Under the pieces are notes generated by a model that made no database searches, was not told where the DNA came from, and was given only the letters and a program-made list of their open reading frames with translations. A DNA stretch of 64,000 nt from Spirometra erinaceieuropaei (Eukaryota; Platyhelminthes; Cestoda; Diphyllobothriidea; Diphyllobothriidae). Positions 11,491-22,324 of the stretch are shown here, in pieces. Location of the stretch: positions 111,072 to 175,071 of the forward strand of contig CACRXP010000863.1 of NCBI GenBank assembly GCA_902702965.1, written 5' to 3'. Within the stretch, counting starts at the first letter, position 1. Every line of letters begins with the position of its first letter. Made by a program: the position numbers and the translations under genes.

Positions 11491-11840
11491 TATAATGCCG
11501 CCAGGCCTCACGTCGTAAAATGCTCCGAAAATCTCATTGGAGAGTTTGGCTGGGAAGTTTTTTCGCATTCGCTATATTCTTCGGGCCTTGATACATCTGA
11601 CTACCATTTTTTCGGTCACTCGAAAGCAATTCAACCGGAGTGTACTTAAAAACGACGGAGATCTTCAAAATTGTATCGATGACATCGCTACACCAAAACC
11701 CACTGGCTTCGTCAAGCGCGGGATTGAGAAACTGCCTGGACGTCGGGAAGAGGTTAAGAATAACGAAGGGGTTGGATAATTAAGAATACGATGAAATTTT
11801 AAATAACCGAATAGCGCGCAAACGTATGGGACAACCTGTA
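11490..11840 (+). pseudogene. Mariner transposase C-terminal fragment
   Basis: One plus frame from about 11492 reads NAARPHVVKCSENLI, then GEFGWEVFSHSLYSS and DTSDYHFF, the pattern after the second catalytic Asp in mariner transposases (DNARPH … GWEV.xHPxYSPDLAPSDYH). The residue that should be Asp is Tyr. After one frameshift the ORF at 11537-11779 supplies the C-terminus (VKRGIEKLPGRREEVKNNEG). 'gggacaacctgtaat' at about 11828 may be the remains of the 3' inverted repeat. The 5' half is absent. This is a dead fragment. Confidence 0.8.
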
Positions 11841-12360
11841 ATCAATCAATGGTCGATCGCTGACATTCTTCCACAGAGAATAGCTCAGGCACAATCCGAA
11901 CGAATCCGTCGTTTAACTGACTAAAAACAGGCGATTTATGCCCTTGTTAAAAAATTGATTTCTAACAGAATTAGCATTCTTTCTGCAGCGGTCATTCCGT
12001 GCTACAATGCCGAATACATAGCCAGATTTATTTTACCTATTGTGCAAGTGTATTTAATTGGACAGTCTAAGAAATAGCCGTTGCACAAATGCTTTGACTC
12101 CGTTAGGTGAGGCTGGGCATCAGACAGTGAATACTGTGTTTCCTCCAGCATAATTTTTATCCAGCCGTCATCTTCCATTCATTGCCGGCAAGGATTACCA
12201 GCCTTTGTAAAGACGCTAAATACTTCATAATGCACACGACGTTGCAGAGTTACGAGTTCCATTGTATCAATTATAATTCCTTATTCACAGGATTCAGTTA
12301 TACTCCTTATGCCATTATTGCCAAATTTAGGTTCTGGAAGCTAAACGCATCAAAAAGCAT

Positions 12361-12398
12361 GAGCATGTCTCGTATCCTGATCGGTGAACGCTCCTCGT
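12361..12398 (+). repeat. SINE 3' tail fragment
   Basis: 'gagcatgtctcgtatcctga' and 'tcggtgaacgctcct' match the last ~38 bp of the SINE unit at 28.5 kb. It ends 13 bp before a MITE. Confidence 0.55.
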
Positions 12399-12411
12399 AG
12401 GACAGTAGATA

Positions 12412-13398
12412 CAGCAGGTGGGCTAACTCATGAAATGTCAAACAAAATTTCGAAATTCGTCCCCGTTACGAAAAGATAAATTAAGTAAAGTTGTAAAACT
12501 AATCAGTTTGTATCAAAATTCTATAAAAATCCAGTTACCTCAGGGTGACAGCTTTCGAACAAACTTCTTTTCGACTGCAGGCAAGAATTATTTTCTGCAA
12601 AAAATGACTACGCATGTAGCACACAATTTTCTCGTTGATTTTCGATGGCCTTAAAAATTAAATTGTATTTCATGGAAAACATGCACAAAAATACTCATTC
12701 TTTTATCTGTTCGGTAGAAAATCACGTCTCTTCTAAATGTTTACCCAAAGGAAGGGTATGATTTGGTTTTCAAAAATGTTTCCAATTCCCGAATAATTTT
12801 GAACCCAACCTGCCGTTACTTTTGCATTCAGGGTTTCCAAACTACAAACCGTATATTTTCTGCGTATGGAAAACCATTCATTTCTCTACGGTATTAAAAG
12901 GAGACCATATGAGGTTCATAAAATTTAGCAGTGGATTTGAGCCATATTGTTAACTTTACAAACCACGTTGGTAAATGCTGAGACATGGCGTTTCATGAAG
13001 AGCCATTTCACGATATTAAAAAATCTCTCAATCAGAAACTTTTCTAAAACCGAATTAAATCCTTCCTTCGGGTATAAATTGAAAGAAGACGTAATTCTCT
13101 ACTGAATGAGCAAAAGAATGAATATTTTTATGCATGTTCCAATGCAATATAATTGGATTTTTAAGGGCATCGAAAATCGATGAAAAAATGCATGTTAATT
13201 AAGTAGACGTTTGTAAGGAGTATGGTTTTTACACGCAGCCGGAAAAAAGTTTCTTCGAAGGCCGGCGTCTCCGGATAACTGGTTTTTTATATAATTATGC
13301 TGTATGATGATTAGTTTTAAAACCCAGTTTAATTTATTTCGGAACGAAAACCCACTTCTGAATTTCAGTTAACATTTCATGAGTTAGCCCGCCTACTG
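12412..13398. mobile_element. Palindromic MITE, family A, full length
   Basis: Starts CAGCAGGTGGGCTAACTC and ends GAGTTAGCCCGCCTACTG; TA precedes and TG (a decayed TA) follows. Arms of about 365 bp are reverse complements, and the non-palindromic spacer is about 250 bp. The arms carry no ORF with a recognisable product. Confidence 0.87.
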
Positions 13399-13839
13399 TG
13401 TCTACCGAGAAATCGTCAATAACTAAGGGCGCTGCATGAAATGTCAAATTTGGCAGGGCAACAGCCTCCTGGCCCAATGATAGGGCGTAAGACTTGAGAA
13501 CATCACGGTCCGCCTAGCCAAGGGATACAGTATGCAGTTGCTATGCGCCTGCACGCTGGCCAGATTTATCCGCCCCCACGCTCAGGCGAGTTGCTAATGG
13601 CCCAGTTTCGTCATCCGTATGAACTCTTGAGACATTTGGTACCAGGAACAGTGGTTATCCGAGCGTTCTCCGCGCGGTAAACTTCTTTGCCTAGGTAAGG
13701 TTTCAGCAGCAGACATGTAGAAGGGAGGTCGTTGCGCTTGCTGACTGATTGACGACCGAAAACCATGACTTGAGGAGCTCGTGGTTTACGCGTTTGCGCA
13801 TCTAGCAAGAATTTCGACTTTGCGATGCTTGAATGTGTA

Positions 13840-14500
13840 GTTGGATCCCGTCGAATGAGCCGCGGCTTGGGAGCTGTCGCCGTTACTCCTCAATGCTGCT
13901 GTGTGTTCAGCCACTCGCGTTCCAAGTACTCTTCCAGTTGGCGGAGAAAGTGGCAGTAATAACGAAGAAGGATGACGCCGACCTCCAAGCGACTACTCGC
14001 TCGACGGGACCCGACCACATCTTCGAGTTTGATGAGGCCGGCATTTTTGCTAGAGCTGCGCCAGTCTCGATCTGTCTGAGTCATGGTCCTTCGGCCCGCG
14101 GTCCACCGACAGGCGCAATGACCTTCCGATTCCATATTCAACGGTGAGGCTTTTCCTGGGGAGAGTAGTTGACCGAACGAATAGGGCGCAACGAACGTCA
14201 TTATCAACAACAGTATCGGTGGGTCGAGTTGGCACTTATAATCAGCAATGACGACGAAGTCGCAACAATAATCGACTAGGGTGCAGGCCGGCAAACAGTC
14301 TTTGTACCACATACGAGACGAAGCGATGAACGGAAGAGCTGCTAATTATAGTAGATCTGTGATTGCATGATGACTGTTTCCGATTAGTACTGCATTCCTT
14401 GTGTGTCGTTGAGCCTTACCTATAGCTATCTCTGATGATGGGTTCCTGTAAAAATCCTAAACGCCAGGGGTCGCAGCTCCATCTCAATGGACATCCCCGA
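13840..14500 (+). mobile_element. Strongly decayed Penelope-like remnant
   Basis: Weak PLE similarity: RSTGPDHIFEFDEAGIFARA (compare RSGHTFKFDEAEILARA) near 13998-14060, then 'gcaatgaccttccgattcca', and a hammerhead-like core CTGATGA at 14432-14438 followed by TAAACGCC where GAAACGTC is expected. Frames are broken many times. It is older than the other PLE copies. Confidence 0.6.
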
Positions 14501-14559
14501 AAATGTGCCCCCGACCGACACGCCAAAGGCAAATTCGGATGCGGATTCATGCTGCGCCA

Positions 14560-14740
14560 GCCACCTGAGCTCGATACAACCTCCGGTTTTCTTAACTCTG
14601 TCATGACACCGGGCGCAGGTGTGGAGGACAGAGTGAGTTAGATGCTGTGCAAGTCCACTGTCACTGTCATCGCTCCTACCCCCACCCTGCTGTGGAGCAT
14701 GCGGTTGGCATCGTCGGTCACGACGGCCGAACTGTTGAAA
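14560..14740 (+). repeat. Dispersed repeat, family C fragment
   Basis: Matches part of 27.1-27.3 and 55.85-56.0 kb: 'ctctgtcatgacaccgggc', 'agatgctgtgcaagtccact', then 'gctgtggagcatgcgg'. Noncoding; class unknown. Confidence 0.55.
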
Positions 14741-15279
14741 TTAGGTTCGCATGAGCAGTTCGCAGACGGCCCGCTAAAGTGGTAGAGTACGCCGGGAAAA
14801 CGACTTTTCAGAACGCAAACGGTAACTGCGTTACTCATGTAGATGTTGGTGGGATGCTCAGTAAGTCTGGGTGTTTCATATAAACCCGAGAGCTCTAGCC
14901 TACTTGATTTGACTCTGTCTCCAGCTCCAATAACTTTTAGCCAACAGAGTACTGTAACTCTCCGCATAGCACAAGGCAAAGTGTATGCTTAGATTCGGCA
15001 CGCTGTGGGCATCATGATTTCGTAGGTGCTGCCCAATTCAAGAACCCACTTTTTGTGTGCTAACCTTCCCACATTCTGGGCTCGATAAATCAGTACTCAG
15101 TTCATTAAAAGTGGACGCGTCCCTGACAATCTATGCAACGGAATGCACTTAAGAGTTCTGGTTTTGGGACAAAGTTGGGGAGGTCGTATTTACTACTAAG
15201 ATGCATGTTACATTGGGGAAACCAGTTATGGCGTGATAAACAGCGGTCTGTAGGACTTCGATGGGTATTCGTCTGTTAT

Positions 15280-15400
15280 ATGACAGTTTGACCGTGGTTA
15301 TCGACGATGTCCACTGTGTGCTCCACAGCAAGCAGGGGACGGTGACTTCCGCGTGAGTTCGTCCAGAGTGATAATAGACTTACGCAGGATTTACCCCACT
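15280..15400 (-). repeat. Dispersed repeat, family C fragment
   Basis: Reverse orientation: 'gatgtccactgtgtgctcca', 'acggtgacttccgcgtgag' and 'atagacttacgcagga' correspond to the reverse of the 27.2-kb copy. Confidence 0.5.
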
Positions 15401-15479
15401 CTGGCAGGACAGAGACATAAGACGGGAGATGGCCGACAAAAACGAACAGGCGAGTTCTAGGAAGCAATTCTGAAGAAGG

Positions 15480-15493
15480 AGATGATGATGATG

Positions 15494-15583
<90 letters not shown>

Positions 15584-15627
15584 GTGTTGCCTGTGGTGGT
15601 GGTGGTGGTGATGCCTGTGATGGTGTT

Positions 15628-15662
<35 letters not shown>

Positions 15663-15678
15663 GATGGTGGTGGTGGTG
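15480..15678. repeat. Compound trinucleotide microsatellite
   Basis: (GAT)n to about 15583, followed by GGT-rich, (GGC)n and again GGT repeats. It produces artificial Met-rich and His-rich ORFs on the two strands. The inner boundary is exactly the left terminus of a PLE remnant ('gcgatcactggaa'). Confidence 0.95.
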
Positions 15679-16135
15679 CGATCACTGGAACAAGAAGTTC
15701 ATTGGTACGCAGTCCATTAGCAAGCGTAATGACCTCCCTGTACCATATGCAGTGCTGGGACATTGCACGAGCAGGGGAATAGACCTCGTGGTGAGTGCGC
15801 GGACGCATAACTATTCCGGTGACAGCGGACCAAATGGCCGAGTAATCATCATGTCACCATCCAAAACGGCTGATGAAATTGCGGCAATTAACGACTCCGA
15901 CGCGGGCTGACGAACCCATATCACCTTAAGTATGACCCCCCAGCGGTGATCCCGAGAGCCATTAATTATAGTACGCATGCTGGCCCAGGACATTTAAGTA
16001 CTATAAATACTGCAGTCTTTGTACCACCAATAACCTTATCTGCAACCGTCTCTGATGATGGCTTCGAGTTAAAATCCGAAACGCCAGGCCAATGGACTTC
16101 TTGTTCCGATGATTGTATCTTCTTCTTCTTCTGAA
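15679..16135 (+). mobile_element. Penelope-like remnant
   Basis: The first 28 bp (15679 onward, 'cgatcactggaacaagaag') are the inverted left terminus. At about 15707 they join directly to the C-terminal coding region (QSISKRNDLPVPYAVLG and a DEIAAINDSDAG stretch), then a hammerhead-like motif and a (CTT)n end at about 16135. The endonuclease has been lost by internal deletion. Confidence 0.75.
16046..16105 (+). ncRNA. Hammerhead-ribozyme-like motif, altered cleavage site
   Basis: CTGATGA at 16052-16058, a weakened stem II (GGCTTC with AAATCC), GAAAC, then GCC instead of GTC. The U of the required UH cleavage triplet is replaced by C, so activity is unlikely. Confidence 0.5.
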
Positions 16136-16639
16136 CGGGAGATGGTGCGGATGGCCAGCGCGGCGAAAACCCACACCTAGGCGCGCCAACACACCCAATG
16201 CACAGTGGCCAGGGTTTTACACATCGAGAGAAGAGGGGGACGGTTTGGATGCCACTAGATGGGAGTTTCTCAGACGTTATGTGCAACCCGTCTGACACCC
16301 AGAAGTCCATCTTATGGAGGATAGTCAGCAGGTTGGTCCTCATTTCTCAGAGTTACAGTGATCTAAATGTCTGAAGGTGTGTGCTATAACAGTATCAGCA
16401 CAAGGAACGGTAGAACCTAAAACTAAACGGCACTTGGGAGTGCGTCCTCCGTTCCAGTGCTGATATTTTAAACACTGTGGCGAAACCTACAGAAAGCAGC
16501 CGAAAAATGGATGAGTTAGGACGGCAGTGCAAGCGAACCTTGAAATGCCTTTCAACACAACCGGGTTATTTTGGTCTAACTTGGGAGTTGAAATATATTG
16601 TAAAACAGATCGTATGCAGTAGTATGATTTTGTGTCGTC

Positions 16640-16720
16640 CATCTTCGCTGATGGGCTTGGGTGTGTATCCGAAACGTCAAGTGAGCCAACTTCCTGCGCC
16701 AGCTTCTGCATCTTCTTTTT
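16640..16720 (+). repeat. PLE terminus fragment
   Basis: Contains 'cgctgatgggcttgggtgtg' followed by 'tatccgaaacgtcaagtgag', the hammerhead block with a damaged core (CTGATGG). No flanking PLE coding sequence. Confidence 0.5.
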
Positions 16721-16799
16721 ACCATAACAACTTTCCAGACACAGCTGTCTGTTTCAGAGGTGACTGCGCCTTTCAGTGTGAACGAGCTCTATAACCTTT

Positions 16800-18050
16800 C
16801 GTACACAGGTTTTCGATCGCCTCGGGAATTTTCATTCTGAAAGCAATGTTTCTAAGATCAGGCTGGCACTCCCAACTCGAGGGCGCGAATCAATAACGTC
16901 TTTATTTCCGTGTCCGGTAAACCAGTCAGTGAAATACAGAACATAACAGCTTGTCTCGAAAGTGTGTCAATTCATGTAATATCACGTCAGTTTTCGATCA
17001 TGGGCCAAGACAAATGCGTCCGTTCCAGTAAGTGTTAATTTAGAGTAGAAATAAGTAAATCCTGCCGAGCTGCTTGCAAAAGAGATTGGACAAAAGTCCC
17101 ACAAACCCCTTTTAGGTACTCTTTGGAGCACCTAACTGCACACAGAGGCTCCACAAGAACGTTAGCAGACAAGGCTAAACGCATATATCACTAAAGTTTA
17201 GAGTCTTGCCATCTGTGCACGGGAGAATTTCAGACAAACTCTAAGTCAGCATTATCCGACATACGTCCGCAACGACTGCACAATCCATTGATCGCGATAC
17301 GGCTTTTCTGGTCCTTTCAGTGAAGCCAACTCCAATGCCCGGTAATGTACTAGCCTGTCTTTCCTTGCCTATTTAAGCGACCTATAATGAACTCAAAAAC
17401 TGACTACTGATACATTTTTTCAGTTAACTAGGGGTTACCCATAAGTTGTTATTTGTCAAACATTATTATGAATAATAATAATAACCGACATTTTTTCATA
17501 TTTTCCAGGCAATACACATCAACTTACTTCAGTTAGACTGACGCTTCGAATTAACGAAGGTGTAGCACTGACGCCGAAAATCATGAAAATAAACGCCCAT
17601 TTTTGCTTATTGCCAACGTTTGACAATATTTCCTTTTTCGTCCTCCAAACTGTCTATTCTTACTGTCGACGTTGAATTTACCTCGACAGGACACGGAAAT
17701 AGGAATCCTCCAGTAATGCAGGAAGGGGACCAATGCTTTTGTCCTAGGCCTAACCATAACACTATCTATACCCCAACCGCAACCCAAGCCCTTACCTCCC
17801 TGGAATTTAGCGCAAAGCCACTTGTATTACGGGAGGTCCCCAGTCCTTCGTTTCACCTTTATTTCCTTGGCTATTCATGCTCTTCGGCAATGCTGGTTAT
17901 TAACAACTCCAGCTTACTTTTAACTAAACTAAAAAATCGTGGTATATGGTCTGCACGAATATCAGAAGACTACCGAAGTCTAGGTATCGTTAACCTGTGA
18001 TGGGTTACACTTTGGCACTGGTCACTCGCACGCACGTGTCGATAATTGCA
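16800..18050. other. Unannotated sequence
   Basis: No domain is recognisable in the ORF at 17620-18000 (plus, 126 codons). Part of it (17745-17800) is loosely similar to the CCTAA-rich degenerate tract at 57.4 kb, so it may be repeat-derived and not a gene. Confidence 0.35.
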
Positions 18051-18513
18051 GTTTTGTTACACCTTAGTGGTAGCACATTTCATAAGGAAGGGTGGTAAAC
18101 GTACAGGTACGATGTTGTATGAATGGACATTGCGTGATGTCAAAATATCTCATAATTAGGAACTTTTTTAAACGTAATTTTATTTCTTCTTTGGGTACAA
18201 AATATAAAGGTGACGGGATTCTCTTTCAAGGGACTGAAAGAAAGCATATTTTTGTTTATTGTTTCCATAAGATATATTTGAGTTTGCAAGACAATCGAAA
18301 ATAAATGTAGAAATGCATGCTAATTAAGCAGTCATTTTTACCAAGTACAGTTGCTACAGGCGATGGAAAACAGTGCATCCAGAGCTGACATCCTACCGAG
18401 TCCGACATATCATAGGATTATGTCGCAAGATACTCCGCGCCTAAGTAATCCTTACTAACCGAAAACGCATTTCAGAACTTCGGTCACCATTTCATGAGAT
18501 CGGTCACTCACTG
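18050..18513. mobile_element. MITE family B, right half only
   Basis: From about 18050 the sequence follows the spacer and right arm of family B and ends at GGTCACTCACTG followed by TA (18514-18515). The left arm is missing, so the element is truncated. Confidence 0.75.
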
Positions 18514-19079
18514 TACTTTTGAGAATTTTACTGGTCAGACGCAGTTATGTTTTGCCAATGGACTCTTTGTAATTTCTGGTTGAGCGAAAGAAACTGGGCT
18601 CCAGCATTATAGTATGGCACGAACTGTTAACTCTTATGCCCTATAGTAAAGTCTGTGGTTAACTATTCGAAGCACTGTAGACTTACACGAATGCGTCAAT
18701 CAACCACCTACTAGTGGGCAATGTCCAGCGTCGAAACTAGGTTTCATTACTAGACACCTCGCCAAAAAGGGGTGCACTAATACGTTAACTTCAGGTTACC
18801 GAGGTAAGTACCTTTTGCCGATACAGAACTTCAAACGACTTCCATGCAGAATACCTTCAGTCTACAAAAATACCCTCGTGATTTTGGTCAAAGCGGCGTC
18901 CCGGAAGGCTACTCGCCTCCCTTTAGTTGTTTAGACCCCGAAAAACACCGGTGATTGGGTTGTTTATCACATTGTGGCCAGGAGACCGCTTCTAATTGGC
19001 CCACGTAACGAACAGTGCTAGGAGAATTATCCTCCGGCACCCCGAGGTCCGATGCTGCTGACAGGACTGACTAAAACGC

Positions 19080-19920
19080 CTCCATCGACGTAGTCTCTTG
19101 CACCTCAACTCCGCAATTCCACCGCCCCCCCCCCCCACGAGAGCTTGATTTTCTGCCGTCCGAGCTAACTGCCAGATAGGGAGGGCGGGCGTGAGGTTCG
19201 GCGATGAGTGTTTAAGCGGACAAACACCTCAACGGCGGCGGGACTGTGGGTCCAGGCCATCCGGATTGCGGACACAACTGCGCAGGAGATAGGAGAGGAG
19301 TTGAAACTGGAAACCACCGTGCGGAAGGCACGCAAGCGAGCTTGTTTGTGTGTGTGTGTGTGAGATGGCGGTGGGGTGGAGCATGAGAAAAAACCCACTG
19401 ATCTCAGAGCACCTGCGGGCGCGCGCGAACACATCCCTCGCGTGCGTGCGTCCGTGCCTACGTGTGTTTGCAAGTCCGGCAAACACATAGTTGGTGTGAG
19501 CTGCGCGCTGTCATGAGAACTGCGTGATAATGACCGACGGGAACTGGCCGGGCTAGTGGTCAGGCGGTGACAGTTCGCAGCGCAGAACAGTTGGAATTCG
19601 GGATAGAGAGAGAGATAGAGAGGCAGAAGAGATGAGGGCTGTGGAGAGCACATCTAAGGCGCCGCCTGTGAAAATCCTAATAGAACCCCTGCATTCCTAA
19701 CGCCGCCGCCGCACACTTAGACAAACACACAAGACCTCCGAAAGGAGGAAGGACTGAGATTGACACACGTCGGCTCGACCGTCGCAGGCAACGACATCTA
19801 GCATGTGCACCACAAATCGGGCGCAAGGGAGAGGGGTGACTTGTGCGTAGACCAGTTTAGGGGGAGAGACAGACTTGTGCAGCACCTATCGCACCCCCTC
19901 GCCCATCGCGTTCCAATGAC
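19080..19920. other. GC-rich block with simple repeats
   Basis: A C14 run near 19123, (GT)n near 19345 and GA-rich DNA near 19600 sit in a locally GC-rich, CpG-containing stretch. A 162-codon minus ORF (19165-19653) is Ser/Thr/His/Arg-rich and follows the base composition; I do not call it a gene. A CpG-rich promoter or first exon is possible but unsupported. Confidence 0.4.
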
Positions 19921-20049
19921 GTAGCAAAGTGAAGGTCACCGGAGATGCGTCTGGACGCAATGATCTCTTTACGCATGCCACACACGATCTGACCCGCACT
20001 TCACACTCACTAGACTTCATTCGGAATGACTCTCAGATATCACAAGTGG

Positions 20050-20577
20050 TTTGGCTTTAGGGCTGGGGTTCGACTTTAAAGTTAGGGTTATGGTTTTCTG
20101 GGTTAGTTACAACATTTGGCTTCCGTTTTTGGGTTGAGGTTAGGATTAGTTTCCCGGTTAGGGCTATGTGTAAGGGCTACGGTTAGGTTCAAGTTTTCGG
20201 CAAGGGTTATGGTCATGGTTAAGGTTAAGGTTGGGTTTAAGGTTAGGGCTAGGTTGAGGGATATGGATAGGGTTTGGGTTAGCGTTGGGTCTTAGGATTT
20301 CGGTTACGTTCCGGTTTTGTGGTTTAGGGTTATCCTTTACGGTTACGGTCAGGGTTGAACTTTAGGGTTAAGGTTAGGGTAAGGTTTTAGGGTTAAGGTT
20401 AGGATTACGTGTCCGTATTTCAGTCAGGGTTTGCGGTTAATATTAGGGCTTTAGAGTTCGGTTTTAGCTTTAAGTTTGCAGTTAGGTTTTAGGTTTAAGG
20501 TTAGTGATGGGGATAGGCTTTAGACAGGGACCTCGCCGTCAGCTTCCTCATTCCCTGCCACCAACTGCGATCTAACC
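20050..20577 (-). mobile_element. Telomere-like degenerate tract with one terminal repeat
   Basis: The plus strand has repeated GGTTAGGG/GTTAAGGTTAGGG-like units with many variants. At its right edge, 20521-20577, a non-telomeric block ends 'accaactgcgatctaacc'; this block is the reverse complement of the left end of the element at 57305 (about 55 bp shared, including 'gacggcgaggt'). No partner terminus is visible on the left, so this is a truncated second copy of the same element. Confidence 0.7.
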
Positions 20578-20599
20578 GGACATTTTCACCAGACAGCTG

Positions 20600-21640
20600 G
20601 GGTTAGGAATGTCCATATGGGGAATAAAAAGCATTTATTAAGCGAGTCTCCGGGCATTATGTACAGAAAATCCGCTGCGCGGCTGACTCACTAGCATTTT
20701 CAACTGAAGTAAAATCCCGCAAATATTCCCATGTTACAATTGAAAAGTCAAGTTGGCGAACGCACGTTTTCGGTAATTCTTCCTCAGGCCAATACATCTG
20801 CATGAACGAATGAAAATGTACAAAATCAACTGTGTTTATAGATGCCTCAAGGGCCATTAAGTCACTAACACTCATCATCCCCACGCCGTTCGCATGAGAA
20901 GGTCGGCGGGTGTTTGTCGTCAGAGCTAGGGGAGGGGGGTAAGAGAGTCTTTGAGTGATGATCTTGGGTTGAGTACACGGAGTACCCATCATCGTGATTA
21001 GGGATTTGAGGCGGCATGGCTTCATCACTTGGGGTTGGCGTTGGCCACGGCAGCGAAAGTGCTTGTGTCAGAGTTTTCTGACAGCATAACACCGGATTCA
21101 CTAACCGTATAGCTACTGCCTCTGCCGTTGCTAGTATCCGTTGGCGTAGGCCTTTAGAGAAGCATGTTGGTGCCCGGTAGACAACCTGAAATGCTTTCTT
21201 GGCATTGACTCGGTGGTTCGTATCGATTAAATGCGCGAGAATAGAACTCGAAATCGACTGGGTCTCACCTCTGTCTAGCCAGGCGGGCATATGTTCACGC
21301 ACCCTCTTTACCAGGCGTCTCGTTGTGCGGCCGATGTATCCTGCTCCACAGGAGCAAGTGAATGAATAAATGCACATTGATGTGGCCTCCAACGGCAGTC
21401 TGTCTTTACCTCCCAAACGTAGGAGGGGAGAGTTTGTTAAGCATACGCGTAAATCCTGCGCATATCACAGACGTTGAGTTGTGCGACCTACAGCTCGATG
21501 CTGATAATATACGAAATGAGTTTTCCTCATGAGTGTCTCAACCAGCGAGCTAAACCCTTCTAGAGATAGGAGTGCCCATAGGGGTATGTACGACGTATCT
21601 AATAGGCGAGTCTCTGGGCAGAAAGTACAGGGCTTTTCGA
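20600..21640 (-). mobile_element. PLE of a second lineage with direct terminal repeats
   Basis: A GIY-YIG coding region on the minus strand lies between two ~70-bp direct repeats: 20600-20665 ('aatgtccatatgggg' … 'cgagtctccgggca') and 21566-21635 ('agtgcccataggggta' … 'cgagtctctgggca'). Direct pseudo-LTRs are a known PLE arrangement. The reverse transcriptase is missing, so the element is 5'-truncated. No hammerhead core was found in these repeats. Confidence 0.7.
20865..21463 (-). CDS. GIY-YIG endonuclease domain, PLE second lineage, 5'-truncated
   Basis: The frame is open from just after a stop at 21464-21466 to the stop at 20865 (about 200 codons) with no ATG at the N-terminal edge, so this is the surviving 3' part of a longer ORF. 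It reads LLRLGGKDRLP, the first motif within CIYSFTCSCG, the second as YIGRTTRRL followed by KRVREHMPAWL, then AHLIDTNH, and a conserved end ILATAEAVAIRLVNPVLC with LPWP. The last ~70 residues are Pro/Ser/Asp-rich and probably lie beyond the domain. The nuclease would nick DNA during target-primed reverse transcription. Absence of stops across the domain makes it the best preserved ORF in the window. It differs clearly from the SGVVYRIWCSCG lineage elsewhere. It is an element gene, not a host gene. Confidence 0.8.
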
Positions 21641-21755
21641 GTTAATAACGTTCAGCGTCTCGATCGTCGCGGATGTCCGTTTCCGGCATTACAGGAGACG
21701 TCCATCTACCCGGTATTCAGGTGATGATCACTCTGCAAAGTCGAGCAACATATAA

Positions 21756-21780
21756 CAGATGACCTTACTCATGAAATGTC
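21756..21780 (+). repeat. MITE-like terminal sequence
   Basis: 'cagatgaccttactcatgaa' plus 'atgtc', preceded by TAA, aligns with family A/B ends (CAGT.GGTG…CTCATGAAATGTC). The similarity stops after 25 bp. It may be a MITE scrap or the 5' inverted repeat of the Tc1-like element that starts 545 bp downstream. Confidence 0.4.
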
Positions 21781-22324
21781 GGATCTGTATTTGAAGTGGT
21801 GGGACGGCATATATTTTGTGTGGTTATTTTTGCTTTCAGAATTCATTAGAAGCCCAAAAAGTCCTTTTCCAAAGAAGAGTTCATGTTAGTTCAGTTTTAT
21901 TGAGGGGAGACGGATCAAAATTAGGCGAATTTTGACGTCTCCGGATATCCATTTAATTTCTTATTCTAATAAGTATCCCCTATTAAAAGCTCTTATTTGC
22001 ACGCGTTGCGTTATAAAGTAACTTTCATATACTAAGGAAAAATGTCAAAGAAGGGCATTCTGGAAGTGGAAATTGTGATTTTTAATTCACGAAAATCAGA
22101 TTAAGCCAAGTATGTAAAAACACATTATTCTCATAAATCAAGAAGCAATTTGCTCATTTTAAATTCTATTTAACAAAACTGTAACGTTTTATACCTTTAA
22201 ACGCAGTAACAGGCTTGTTCGACAGTATCTGTTTTACTACAGCGGAACCTCGCAGGCGTAAACACGTAAATATAGATTGCGCGTTACATGCTGCTACTTT
22301 TCTTTGCCACGACGTGTAGCAAAG

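Noticed and set aside
15380..15910. 142-codon His-rich (minus) and Met-rich (plus) ORFs
   Set aside because: Both are translations of the (GAT)n/(GGT)n microsatellite, with PLE remnant at one end.
19165..19653. 162-codon ORF in the GC-rich block as a gene
   Set aside because: Residue content (Ser, Thr, His, Arg, Pro) follows local base composition and simple repeats, with overlapping open frames.
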